Below the pieces are notes generated by a model. It did no database searches and was not told the origin of the DNA. It saw only the letters and a program-made list of their open reading frames with translations. A DNA stretch of 23,745 nucleotides from an uncultured Lachnospiraceae bacterium (GTDB lineage Bacteria; Bacillota_A; Clostridia; Lachnospirales; Lachnospiraceae): contig CADAHD010000024.1 of the NCBI GenBank assembly GCA_902787595.1, forward strand, positions 1 to 23,745. The letters are read 5' to 3'. Each line of letters opens with the position of its first letter. Positions within the stretch are counted from its first letter, which is position 1. Shown here one piece after another: positions 8,879-15,155 of the stretch. The position numbers and the translations under genes are program-made.

Positions 8879-9240
8879 CCATCACCTGCAACGGACTTCA
8901 CCTTTCAACAGATGACCTTACCCGCAGATCAATGTACAACAACTATCCTCCCTGCGATCCCGAGGATGTTAAGAAGGCTGATGACGTAGCTAACAACGGC
9001 AAGAAGCCCGCTAAGAACTCCAAGATCACCACTATCGAAGCAGAAACAGGTATGGGCGAAGCTCTTAACTCAAAGAGAAACGTTCTTTACGATAACGTTC
9101 TTAAGTGCAAACCCGAAGAGTTCGATGCTCAGTGGGAAGAGTACATGACCGATTATCTTACCTCAGGCGGACAGGCTATCATCGATGAGCGTACCGAAGC
9201 TTGGGAGAAGCTTTACGGCGACAAGGTAACTCTTGAGTGA
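8875..9240 (+). CDS. C-terminal fragment of the substrate-binding protein (out of frame)
   Basis: 121 residues in frame +1 that continue the binding protein: MTITCNGLHLSTDD, then a helical tail with DAQWEEYMTDYLTSGGQAIIDERTEAW, typical of the end of LplA-like binding proteins. It has no signal peptide and cannot act alone. The ATG at 8875 overlaps the upstream stop as ATGA, which could allow coupled translation of a separate fragment. However, the G-rich ribosome-site-like stretch is only 2 nt away, so I treat this as the tail of one broken gene. The two parts together give about 545 aa, a little short of what I recall for these proteins. A strong terminator follows at 9278. Confidence 0.8.
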   Translation: MTITCNGLHLSTDDLTRRSMYNNYPPCDPEDVKKADDVANNGKKPAKNSKITTIEAETGMGEALNSKRNVLYDNVLKCKPEEFDAQWEEYMTDYLTSGGQAIIDERTEAWEKLYGDKVTLE

Positions 9241-9277
9241 TCCGCAGCTTTGTAAGCAACAATGTGTTATGATAACG

Positions 9278-9305
9278 GCGCCCTGCAAAACAGGGCGCTG
9301 TTTTA
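9278..9305 (+). terminator. Intrinsic terminator of the transporter operon
   Basis: A perfect 8-bp GC-rich stem, GCGCCCTG (9278-9285) with CAGGGCGC (9291-9298), has a CAAAA loop and is followed by TGTTTTATC. Confidence 0.9.
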
Positions 9306-9344
9306 TCCGAAAAGTTTAAATTGATCCATGCAGCATCCTGATAC

Positions 9345-9372
9345 TTGCATTTTTAGCGGGATGTGCTATAAT
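9345..9372 (+). promoter_or_regulatory. Promoter of the thrS T-box transcript
   Basis: TTGCAT (9345-9350), a 16-nt spacer, and TATAAT (9367-9372), preceded by TGC as in an extended -10. It begins a leader of about 260 nt ahead of thrS. Confidence 0.75.
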
Positions 9373-9379
9373 CACGAGC

Positions 9380-9604
9380 AATACAGCGCTGACGGAGACC
9401 GATTCCGTTGTTACCGCATTACAGAGAGATGCCGCCTGCTGAGAAGGCATCATGCGGATACGGAGGAGACCGCTCCCGAGCTTCATGCGAGAAAGCATAA
9501 TGCGTAAGCATGACGCGCTCCCGGCGAAACAGGGGATAAAGAGTTAAAAGTCAAGGTGGAACCGTGCTTGTTCAGGCACCCTTGGGAACAGGGTGTTTTT
9601 TTGT
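9380..9604 (+). promoter_or_regulatory. T-box riboswitch leader, threonine-specific, with terminator
   Basis: A tRNA-sensing transcription-attenuation leader upstream of thrS. Visible elements are a Stem I helix CCGCAT (9414-9419) with ATGCGG (9452-9457), enclosing AGAGA and the hairpin GATGCC/GGCATC around a GCTGAGA motif. Next comes a likely specifier codon ACC (Thr, 9469-9471) in GGAGACCGCTCCCGAG. The conserved T-box sequence AAGGTGGAACCGTG (9553-9566) carries UGGA for pairing with the tRNA 3' end. The terminator CACCCT (9577-9582) with AGGGTG (9590-9595) is followed by seven Ts (9596-9602). Uncharged tRNA-Thr should favour the antiterminator. The UGGA predicts a U discriminator base on the cognate tRNA. 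The specifier assignment is by pattern, not by a folded model. Confidence 0.9.
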
Positions 9605-9638
9605 TTGAAATACAGTGTATTAAAGAAAGGAGCAGATT

Positions 9639-11426
9639 ATGAAGATCATCTACAAAGACGGAACGACCGGGGAATGCCCCGAAGAGGAGGTAACGCACGT
9701 ACTGCGTCACTCTGCAGCTCACATCATGGCGCAGGCTATACAGAGGCTTTATCCGGATGCGGATTTTGCATATGGTCCCGCAACAGAAAGAGGTTTTTAC
9801 TATGATGTGGATCTGGGCGATAAGAAACTTTCGGACGAAGATCTGGCAGCTATCGAAGCCGAGATGAAAAAGATCACGAAAGAGAATCTTCCCTTTAAGT
9901 CCTTTATATTGGACAGACCGGAAGCTATCAAGCTTATGCATGAGCGCGGCGCAAAGTATAAGGAAGAGCATATAGGCGATCTGCCTGAAGATGCCGTTAT
10001 AAGCTTCTTCCAGCAGGGCGATTATATCGATATGTGTATAGGACCCCACATCACTTATACCAAAGCTCTTAAGGCGTTTAAGATCACCGGTCAGAGCGGC
10101 GCTTACTGGAAGGATGATGCAAAGAACAAAATGCTTACCCGTATAAACGGCGTGGCATTTGCAACGCAGGAAGAGCTTGCCGAATATGAAAGACAGGTGG
10201 AAGAGGCAAAAGCCCGTGACCATCGTAAGATCGGTAAGGAAATGGGTCTTTTTATGACCGACGATCTGATCGGAAAAGGTCTGCCCATGTTCCTTTCAAG
10301 AGGTTATACGATCTGGCAGGAACTGGAAACCTACATACGCCAGAAGGAATTAAAGCTGGGTTATCAGCATGTGCTTACGCCCTGCGTAGGCAGCGTTCAG
10401 CTTTATCAGACCAGCGGACACTGGGATCATTACCGCAAGAACATGTTCCCGCCTATGGAAGTGGAAGGCGAGACCTTCGTGCTCCGTCCCATGAACTGCC
10501 CTCATCACATGATGATATATGCAAACAAGCCTCACAGCTATCGTGAGCTGCCTATCCGTATCGGTGAGATAGCGCATGACTTCCGCTTTGAAGCCAGCGG
10601 TACTCTTAAGGGCATTGAGCGCGTGCGTCACTTCTGCCAGAACGACGCCCACCTTTTTGTTACGCCTTCGCAGATAAAGGATGAGTTCAGCAAGGTTGTT
10701 GATCTGATACTGGATGTATACAAGGACTTTGGCATAACGGATTACCGCTGTGTGCTTTCGCTGAGAGATCCCGCAGATACGGAGAAGTATTATCCCGATG
10801 ATGAGATGTGGAATACCGCAGAGGATTCGCTCCGTCATGTTCTTAACGATATAGGGCTTGAGTATACCGAGGAGATAGGCGAGGCCGCATTCTACGGTCC
10901 CAAGCTGGATGTTAATGTTAAGCCTGCCGTAGGCGCAGAGATAACGCTTTCGACCTGCCAGCTTGATTTCTGCCTGCCTCAGAAATTTGACCTTAAGTAC
11001 ATAGACAGCGACGGAACCGAGAAGACTCCTGTAGTGCTGCACCGCGCCATCATGGGAACCCTGGATCGTTTCATGGCATTCATAATTGAGCAGACGATGG
11101 GTAAATTCCCCACCTGGCTGGCGCCTCTTCAGGTAAAGGTGCTTCCTGTCAGCGAGAAGACAAACGATTATGCGGCTAAGGTAAATGAAGCGCTGCAGAA
11201 TGCCGGAGTGCGTACACTGCTGGATGACAGAAACGAAAAGATAGGCTATAAGATACGTGAAGGACAGCAGGTGGACCGTGTTCCTTATATGCTTATCCTT
11301 GGACAGAAAGAAGCTGAGGAAGGCACTGTAAGCGTGCGTAAGCGTGACTGCACCGAAAACGAAGTTATGAGTCTTGATGATTTTGTAAATAAGGTTACTG
11401 AGGAGATAAAGAACAGGGTAAGATGA
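9639..11426 (+). CDS. thrS: Threonyl-tRNA synthetase, TGS-less
   Basis: Class II aminoacyl-tRNA synthetase charging tRNA-Thr in the cytosol; 595 aa. The editing domain comes first, with HSAAH (H24, H28) and the C-x2-PH motif at C133, matching E. coli His73, His77 and Cys182. The catalytic core has zinc ligands C287, H338 and H468, spaced like E. coli C334, H385 and H511, and motif 2 around DFRFEASG. The anticodon-binding domain (LAPLQVKVLPVS to the end) closes the protein. About 48 residues are missing at the N-terminus compared with E. coli: only a short stub (KIIYKDGTTGECP) stands where the TGS domain would be. The start at 9639 follows AAGGAG by 8 nt, and the leader leaves no room for a TGS domain upstream. 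It is controlled by the T-box leader. Confidence 0.97.
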   Translation: MKIIYKDGTTGECPEEEVTHVLRHSAAHIMAQAIQRLYPDADFAYGPATERGFYYDVDLGDKKLSDEDLAAIEAEMKKITKENLPFKSFILDRPEAIKLMHERGAKYKEEHIGDLPEDAVISFFQQGDYIDMCIGPHITYTKALKAFKITGQSGAYWKDDAKNKMLTRINGVAFATQEELAEYERQVEEAKARDHRKIGKEMGLFMTDDLIGKGLPMFLSRGYTIWQELETYIRQKELKLGYQHVLTPCVGSVQLYQTSGHWDHYRKNMFPPMEVEGETFVLRPMNCPHHMMIYANKPHSYRELPIRIGEIAHDFRFEASGTLKGIERVRHFCQNDAHLFVTPSQIKDEFSKVVDLILDVYKDFGITDYRCVLSLRDPADTEKYYPDDEMWNTAEDSLRHVLNDIGLEYTEEIGEAAFYGPKLDVNVKPAVGAEITLSTCQLDFCLPQKFDLKYIDSDGTEKTPVVLHRAIMGTLDRFMAFIIEQTMGKFPTWLAPLQVKVLPVSEKTNDYAAKVNEALQNAGVRTLLDDRNEKIGYKIREGQQVDRVPYMLILGQKEAEEGTVSVRKRDCTENEVMSLDDFVNKVTEEIKNRVR

Positions 11427-11440
11427 TAATCCCTATATTT

Positions 11441-11506
11441 CGGGAGTGTCATTCTGAGGAGCGACTTCCCGGGAGTGTCATTCTGAGGAGCGTAGCGACG
11501 AAGAAT
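11441..11506 (+). repeat. Duplicated intergenic hairpin repeat (copies A and B)
   Basis: Two direct copies start at 11441 and 11470 with 23 identical bases each (11441-11463 and 11470-11492). Copy A is short and runs into copy B. Copy B continues through a second half to 11506, giving a foldback of ATTCT (11480-11484) with AGAAT (11502-11506) around CGT-AGCG-ACG. A related copy lies at 15098-15131. Copy B ends 5 nt before the ribosome site of the next gene, so it is in that gene's untranslated leader. Confidence 0.8.
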
Positions 11507-11526
11507 TTTACAGGAGGAAGTGACAT

Positions 11527-12663
11527 ATGACAGAATTAGCTGACTCTATGGAAAACGAAAAAAAGAAAAGCTCATCGGCCGGCATTATCATCTGTCTGAT
11601 AAGCCTGGGGCTGCTGTTAGCAGCCGGAGTGGTCCTGTTCATCGTAGGCACGGGACCTGCCAGGAATTTCCAAAAGATGTATGATGATGCTCTCAGGTGC
11701 ATAAGTAACAAGGATTATGAGGGCGCGGTCGAAATGTATCAGAAGATGCTGGAGATAGCGCCCGGAAATACAAATGCTCTTAACGGTATGGACAGGGCGT
11801 ATATGATGTGGGCCGATTATCTGGATGATGACGATGAACCGGAACTGTCGGCAGAGGTCATGGAAGATGAGGCGGCTTATCTGGCGGAACTGAATGACAG
11901 GGTTCATTCAAAACGCATCAGCCGTCTGATACAGGATGTGGAGCAGAGAGCAGAAGGCTATCTTAACGAAGATACGGAAGATCCTTTTGCAGATCCGAAT
12001 GATCCGTCGCAGCAGCGTCCTGACGGCGATCCTACGATCGTGCTGGAGACAGCCGATAAATACATGAGCGTTGGCGATTATAAGAATATGCTCTATGTTG
12101 ACGGCAGCACGGAAGCTGACGAACTTGTCCAGCTTATGAAGGACAGGGGACAGGACATATTCATGTTCGGCGAGGATTACAACGGAGAGAAGGATTATAA
12201 CGGACAGGCCATGGGCTTATATATCGTTCCGGATGGATATTATTTCTTCTACGGAGACTATGTGGACGGAAAGCGCAACGGATACGGCACCTGCTACTGG
12301 AAGAACGGAGAAGGAACCTACGAGATGTTCCAGGGCTACTGGTCCGATGACAAACCCAACGGAGAAGGCACGATAACCCACAGGGATGAAAATGCAAATA
12401 CCACAACGCTGATAAGCGGAAACTTTACGGATGGGCTGCAGGACGGAAAAATGTCATATGATGTTCTGGACAGCACGGGCATGATAAATCACGGAGAATA
12501 TACGGCTACTATGGGAGATGCGCCGGAGATAAAAGTAAGCTATAATCCGTATGAAGATTATTATGACGGATACAGACCGTATGTTGAACTTACAGACGGA
12601 ACGGTCATGTATTACGACACAAACAGCGAATATCTGGGAGTGCTGAGTTTCAGACGCAGATAG
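11527..12663 (+). CDS. Membrane-anchored protein with TPR-like and MORN repeats
   Basis: I do not recognise a named family for the whole 378-aa protein. It has a short polar N-terminus, one membrane segment (about residues 18-41, GIIICLISLGLLLAAGVVLFIVG), and a TPR-like helical pair (NKDYEGAVEMYQKMLEIAPGN, about 58-78). An acidic linker follows, then two clear MORN-type repeats (FYGDYVDGKRNGYGTCYW, about 241-258; FQGYWSDDKPNGEGTI, about 270-285) and a weaker third (GNFTDGLQDGKMSY). The single N-terminal anchor suggests most of the protein is outside the cell, which is inferred. The ribosome site AGGAGG (11512-11517) is 9 nt from the ATG. No promoter is obvious after thrS, so read-through from thrS is possible. 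Its function is unknown; MORN repeats often mediate membrane or protein contacts. Confidence 0.85.
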   Translation: MTELADSMENEKKKSSSAGIIICLISLGLLLAAGVVLFIVGTGPARNFQKMYDDALRCISNKDYEGAVEMYQKMLEIAPGNTNALNGMDRAYMMWADYLDDDDEPELSAEVMEDEAAYLAELNDRVHSKRISRLIQDVEQRAEGYLNEDTEDPFADPNDPSQQRPDGDPTIVLETADKYMSVGDYKNMLYVDGSTEADELVQLMKDRGQDIFMFGEDYNGEKDYNGQAMGLYIVPDGYYFFYGDYVDGKRNGYGTCYWKNGEGTYEMFQGYWSDDKPNGEGTITHRDENANTTTLISGNFTDGLQDGKMSYDVLDSTGMINHGEYTATMGDAPEIKVSYNPYEDYYDGYRPYVELTDGTVMYYDTNSEYLGVLSFRRR

Positions 12664-12678
12664 TAAGATTTACAAAGC

Positions 12679-12713
12679 ATAAGGGGCGGTTTTCCACCGC
12701 CTCTTATTTTTTT
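12679..12713 (+). terminator. Intrinsic terminator after the MORN protein gene
   Basis: A 12-bp stem, ATAAGGGGCGGT (12679-12690) with ACCGCCTCTTAT (12696-12707), one G.U pair, 5-nt loop, followed by a run of Ts to 12713. It separates this unit from the EF-hand-loop gene. Confidence 0.92.
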
Positions 12714-12743
12714 CCGTCGATGTCCGATATATTCATTACAGAA

Positions 12744-12755
12744 CACAGCGCTGTG
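12744..12755 (+). promoter_or_regulatory. Perfect palindrome upstream of the EF-hand-loop gene
   Basis: CACAGCGCTGTG is a 12-bp perfect palindrome 38 nt upstream of the start codon, in the only gap able to hold that gene's promoter. No convincing -35/-10 pair was found around it. A regulator site is possible but unproven. Confidence 0.3.
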
Positions 12756-12793
12756 AGATTTTCTGAATAAAACTTCATAAGGAGGGTGTCTTT

Positions 12794-13804
12794 ATGATCA
12801 TTGATTCCGGCAGCATAAGCATGGGATCGACGCGCACCTATATGTCCAAAAGCAGATCTGTTTCGCTTGCGGGCTGGGCGCAGAGAAGCGTAAGGACGCC
12901 GGAGCTGTTGTCTGACAAAAAGGAGATGTTCCGTAATCAGCTGAATGCGAGATATGCTTCTCATATGACGACGCAAAGCCACGGCGTGCGTAAAGATGAT
13001 GCAGCGCAGTATGAAAAGCTGCGTCAGAAGATGCTTTACGAATTCTTATCCAGGATACATGCCTTGTTTCAGGGCATGACGAAAAGGAACGGTAATCCCG
13101 GCATCATGGATGGCAGCGGATTCAGTTTGTACTCTTACAGCTATGAAGAGAGAGAAGAGACAAGCTATTCCACAAAGGGGCGTGTGAAATGCGCGGATGG
13201 CAGGGAGATAGATTTTAATATCGATCTGTACATGAGCCGTTCATTTACACAGTATATCGAAGAGAGAACGGAATTTACCATATCTCCGGTAGCTGCGCTC
13301 TGCGATCCGCTGGTAATAAATCTTGAAGACAGCATTGCAAGAGTATCTGATACAAAGATCAGATTTGACCTGGATGCGGACGGGGTAACAGATGAGGTAT
13401 CGCGTCTCAGCGCGGGCAGCGGATACCTGGCGCTGGACAAAAACGGCGACGGAAGGGTAAATGACGGCAATGAACTCTTCGGCACAAAAAGCGGAGACGG
13501 ATTTTCGGATCTTGCTGCTTTCGATGCGGACGGCAACGGATGGATAGACGAAGCCGATCCCATATTCGAAAAGCTGAAGATATGGATCACGGATGAGAAC
13601 GGAAATGAGAAACTCTACAGTCTTAAGGACAAAGGAGTAGGAGCTATATATCTTGGAAATGCGGATACTTCATTTGATCTGAAGAACGCAGATAATGCAA
13701 TAAATGCAAGGATACGCAAGACAGGTATCTTCCTGTATGAGAACGGTATGGCCGGAACGGTGCAGCATCTGGATCTGGCGAAACACGGACAGTACAATAA
13801 ATAA
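12794..13804 (+). CDS. Uncharacterised protein with EF-hand-like calcium-binding loops
   Basis: 336 aa with no signal peptide and no membrane segment. The N-terminus (MIIDSGSISMGSTRTYMSKS) is polar, and a middle region has a helix (about 70-95) then a strand-rich stretch. The C-terminal third has three DxDxDG-type loops: D192-L-D194-A-D196-G, D215-K-N217-G-D219-G and D244-A-D246-G-N248-G with an acidic residue at 252. The core (GSGYLALDKNGDGRVNDGNE, then FDADGNGWIDEADPIFEKL) resembles an uncharacterised family I recall from both Proteobacteria and Firmicutes; that recollection is unverified. The loops should bind Ca2+. AAGGAGGG (12779-12786) lies 7 nt upstream. It is a monocistronic unit bounded by terminators on both sides. 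Confidence 0.85.
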   Translation: MIIDSGSISMGSTRTYMSKSRSVSLAGWAQRSVRTPELLSDKKEMFRNQLNARYASHMTTQSHGVRKDDAAQYEKLRQKMLYEFLSRIHALFQGMTKRNGNPGIMDGSGFSLYSYSYEEREETSYSTKGRVKCADGREIDFNIDLYMSRSFTQYIEERTEFTISPVAALCDPLVINLEDSIARVSDTKIRFDLDADGVTDEVSRLSAGSGYLALDKNGDGRVNDGNELFGTKSGDGFSDLAAFDADGNGWIDEADPIFEKLKIWITDENGNEKLYSLKDKGVGAIYLGNADTSFDLKNADNAINARIRKTGIFLYENGMAGTVQHLDLAKHGQYNK

Positions 13805-13810
13805 TAAAGA

Positions 13811-13846
13811 AAAACGCTACCGGGATCATACCCGATAGCGTTTTTT
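13811..13846 (+). terminator. Intrinsic terminator after the EF-hand-loop gene
   Basis: AAAACGCTA (13811-13819) pairs with TAGCGTTTT (13836-13844), plus CGGG (13821-13824) with CCCG (13831-13834), a single C/A mismatch and a 6-nt loop. The T run follows to 13846. Confidence 0.93.
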
Positions 13847-13873
13847 GTGAGGGAGAGCCAATATTGTACAGTC

Positions 13874-13902
13874 TTGAAATTATGATAAAAAATAGCTATA
13901 TT
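13874..13902 (+). promoter_or_regulatory. Promoter of the ddl-murF unit
   Basis: TTGAAA (13874-13879), a 17-nt spacer, and TATATT (13897-13902). Transcription from here would give a leader of about 145 nt before ddl. Confidence 0.6.
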
Positions 13903-13903
13903 A

Positions 13904-13921
13904 TTTGTATAGTAATACAAA
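13904..13921 (+). promoter_or_regulatory. Inverted repeat at the ddl promoter, candidate operator
   Basis: TTTGTAT (13904-13910), AGTA, ATACAAA (13915-13921): 7-bp arms directly downstream of the predicted -10, where the start site would be. The rest of the 13922-14035 leader is AT-rich, with only two tiny ORFs (7 and 12 codons) that lack strong support. Confidence 0.4.
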
Positions 13922-14053
13922 GATGTACTGGAGAATTAAATGATAAGCTTGAAAAAGAAATAAAAGAGAAACTATAAAATGATCAATGATTATGATATTA
14001 TTATCTCCGTTGGATAAATATCGCAGAACGTAAACAGGAGGAAAGGTAAGGAT

Positions 14054-15085
14054 ATGAAGATAACAGTTCTGGCAGGAGGTACCAGTACGGAGCGTGAGGT
14101 TTCGCTGGTATCCGGAATGGAAGTATATAAGGCTTTAAAGGCACGGGGACATCAGGTGGTTCTGGTGGATGTTTATCTGGGCTGCCCGGATGTGGATCCT
14201 GCGGCTGTGTTTGATATAGAAAGAGATTGGACAGCAGGCATCAAGGCTATAGGTGAAGAGAGTCCCGATCTGGATGCGATAAAGGCACTCAGAGCGGATG
14301 GTGATAAGCATTTCTGCGGGCCTAATGTATTAGAGATATGCGCCGCATCCGATATAGTTTTTATGACTCTTCACGGAGCAAACGGAGAGGACGGAAAGCT
14401 GCAGGCCATGTTTGAATTAAACGGCATAGCCTATACCGGAGAGGATCATGTGAGCAGCGCAGTATGTATGGACAAGGCCCTGGGAAGGGCAGTCATGGCG
14501 GCTGCGGGAATTAAGGTACCTGCAGGCCGCGAACAGCTTTTGGGAGAAGACCCCGGCGAGCTGGAATATCCTGCCGTTGTTAAGGTTAATAACGGCGGTT
14601 CATCGGTGGGCGTTTATTTTGTTCATAATGATGCAGAGTTTAAAGAGGCGCTTAAAGCCTCAAAGAAATACTGTGACCGCGTTGTTATAGAAAAAATGAT
14701 CGTGGGCAGGGAATTCACCTGCGGTATAGTTGACGGAAAGGCTCTTCCGCTGGTGGAGATAAAGCCTATAGAAGGCGGATATGATTATAAGAATAAATAT
14801 CAGGCAGGAAAGACTTCGGAAATATGCCCTGCGCCTTTAGATGAAGAGAATACACAGAAGATACAGCGTATTGCAGAGAAAGCAGGAAAGGCTTTACATA
14901 TCGGTGTATATGCAAGGCTTGATTTCCTTATGGATAAAGACGGTGAGATCTATTGCCTTGAAGCCAATACGATACCAGGTATGACGCCCACTTCGCTGAT
15001 CCCCCAGGAAGCCGCGGCTGTTGGCGTGGATTTTGCATCGCTTTGTGAGAAGATAATCGAAGTATCTTTGAAAGCAAGAAAATAA
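14054..15085 (+). CDS. ddl: D-alanine--D-alanine ligase
   Basis: ATP-grasp enzyme joining two D-alanines for peptidoglycan precursors; 343 aa. Visible are the N-terminal VLAGGTSTEREVSLVSG (the Glu and Ser that orient the first D-Ala), HGANGEDG from H107, the grasp-domain motif VVKVNNGGSSVGV, and the C-terminal LEANTIPGMTPTSLIPQ, where the Asn and Glu bind Mg2+ and the SL pair contacts the second substrate. The last motif usually reads E-V-N; here it is E-A-N. I see no reason to call it a D-Ala-D-Lac type, but sequence alone does not settle this. A CAGGAGGAAAGG region (14035-14046) is the ribosome site. murF follows after 70 nt that hold a hairpin repeat, consistent with one transcript. Confidence 0.95.
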   Translation: MKITVLAGGTSTEREVSLVSGMEVYKALKARGHQVVLVDVYLGCPDVDPAAVFDIERDWTAGIKAIGEESPDLDAIKALRADGDKHFCGPNVLEICAASDIVFMTLHGANGEDGKLQAMFELNGIAYTGEDHVSSAVCMDKALGRAVMAAAGIKVPAGREQLLGEDPGELEYPAVVKVNNGGSSVGVYFVHNDAEFKEALKASKKYCDRVVIEKMIVGREFTCGIVDGKALPLVEIKPIEGGYDYKNKYQAGKTSEICPAPLDEENTQKIQRIAEKAGKALHIGVYARLDFLMDKDGEIYCLEANTIPGMTPTSLIPQEAAAVGVDFASLCEKIIEVSLKARK

Positions 15086-15097
15086 GATTTTTCGCCA

Positions 15098-15131
15098 TGT
15101 CATCCTGAGGAGCGTCAGCGACGAAGGATCT
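15098..15131 (+). repeat. Intergenic hairpin repeat (copy C), between ddl and murF
   Basis: A 34-nt element matching copy B at 11474-11507 apart from an inserted C in the centre and a few substitutions. Its foldback is ATCCT (15102-15106) with AGGAT (15125-15129), around CGTC-AGC-GACG (15113-15123). Where copy B has a T-A pair, this copy has C-G, so pairing is preserved. It ends about 10 nt before the murF ribosome-site region. Confidence 0.8.
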
Positions 15132-15155
15132 TGAAAGCATATGAGGTTTAATAGA

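Noticed and set aside
8860..8885. Programmed -1 frameshift joining the two binding-protein parts
   Set aside because: GAGGGGA is not a standard slippery heptamer, no downstream stimulatory structure was seen, and residues appear to be missing at the join.
8679..8915. Third-frame ORF spanning the break in the binding-protein gene
   Set aside because: Shadow of the real frame; its sequence shows no binding-protein motifs and it stops before the conserved tail.
11441..11506. Tandem repeats as a CRISPR array
   Set aside because: Only two unequal copies 29 nt apart, with no spacer-sized unique segments and no cas genes.
13939..14019. Two tiny ORFs (7 and 12 codons) in the ddl leader as possible leader peptides
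   Set aside because: No strong ribosome site for the second, no regulatory codon run, and no attenuator hairpin before ddl.
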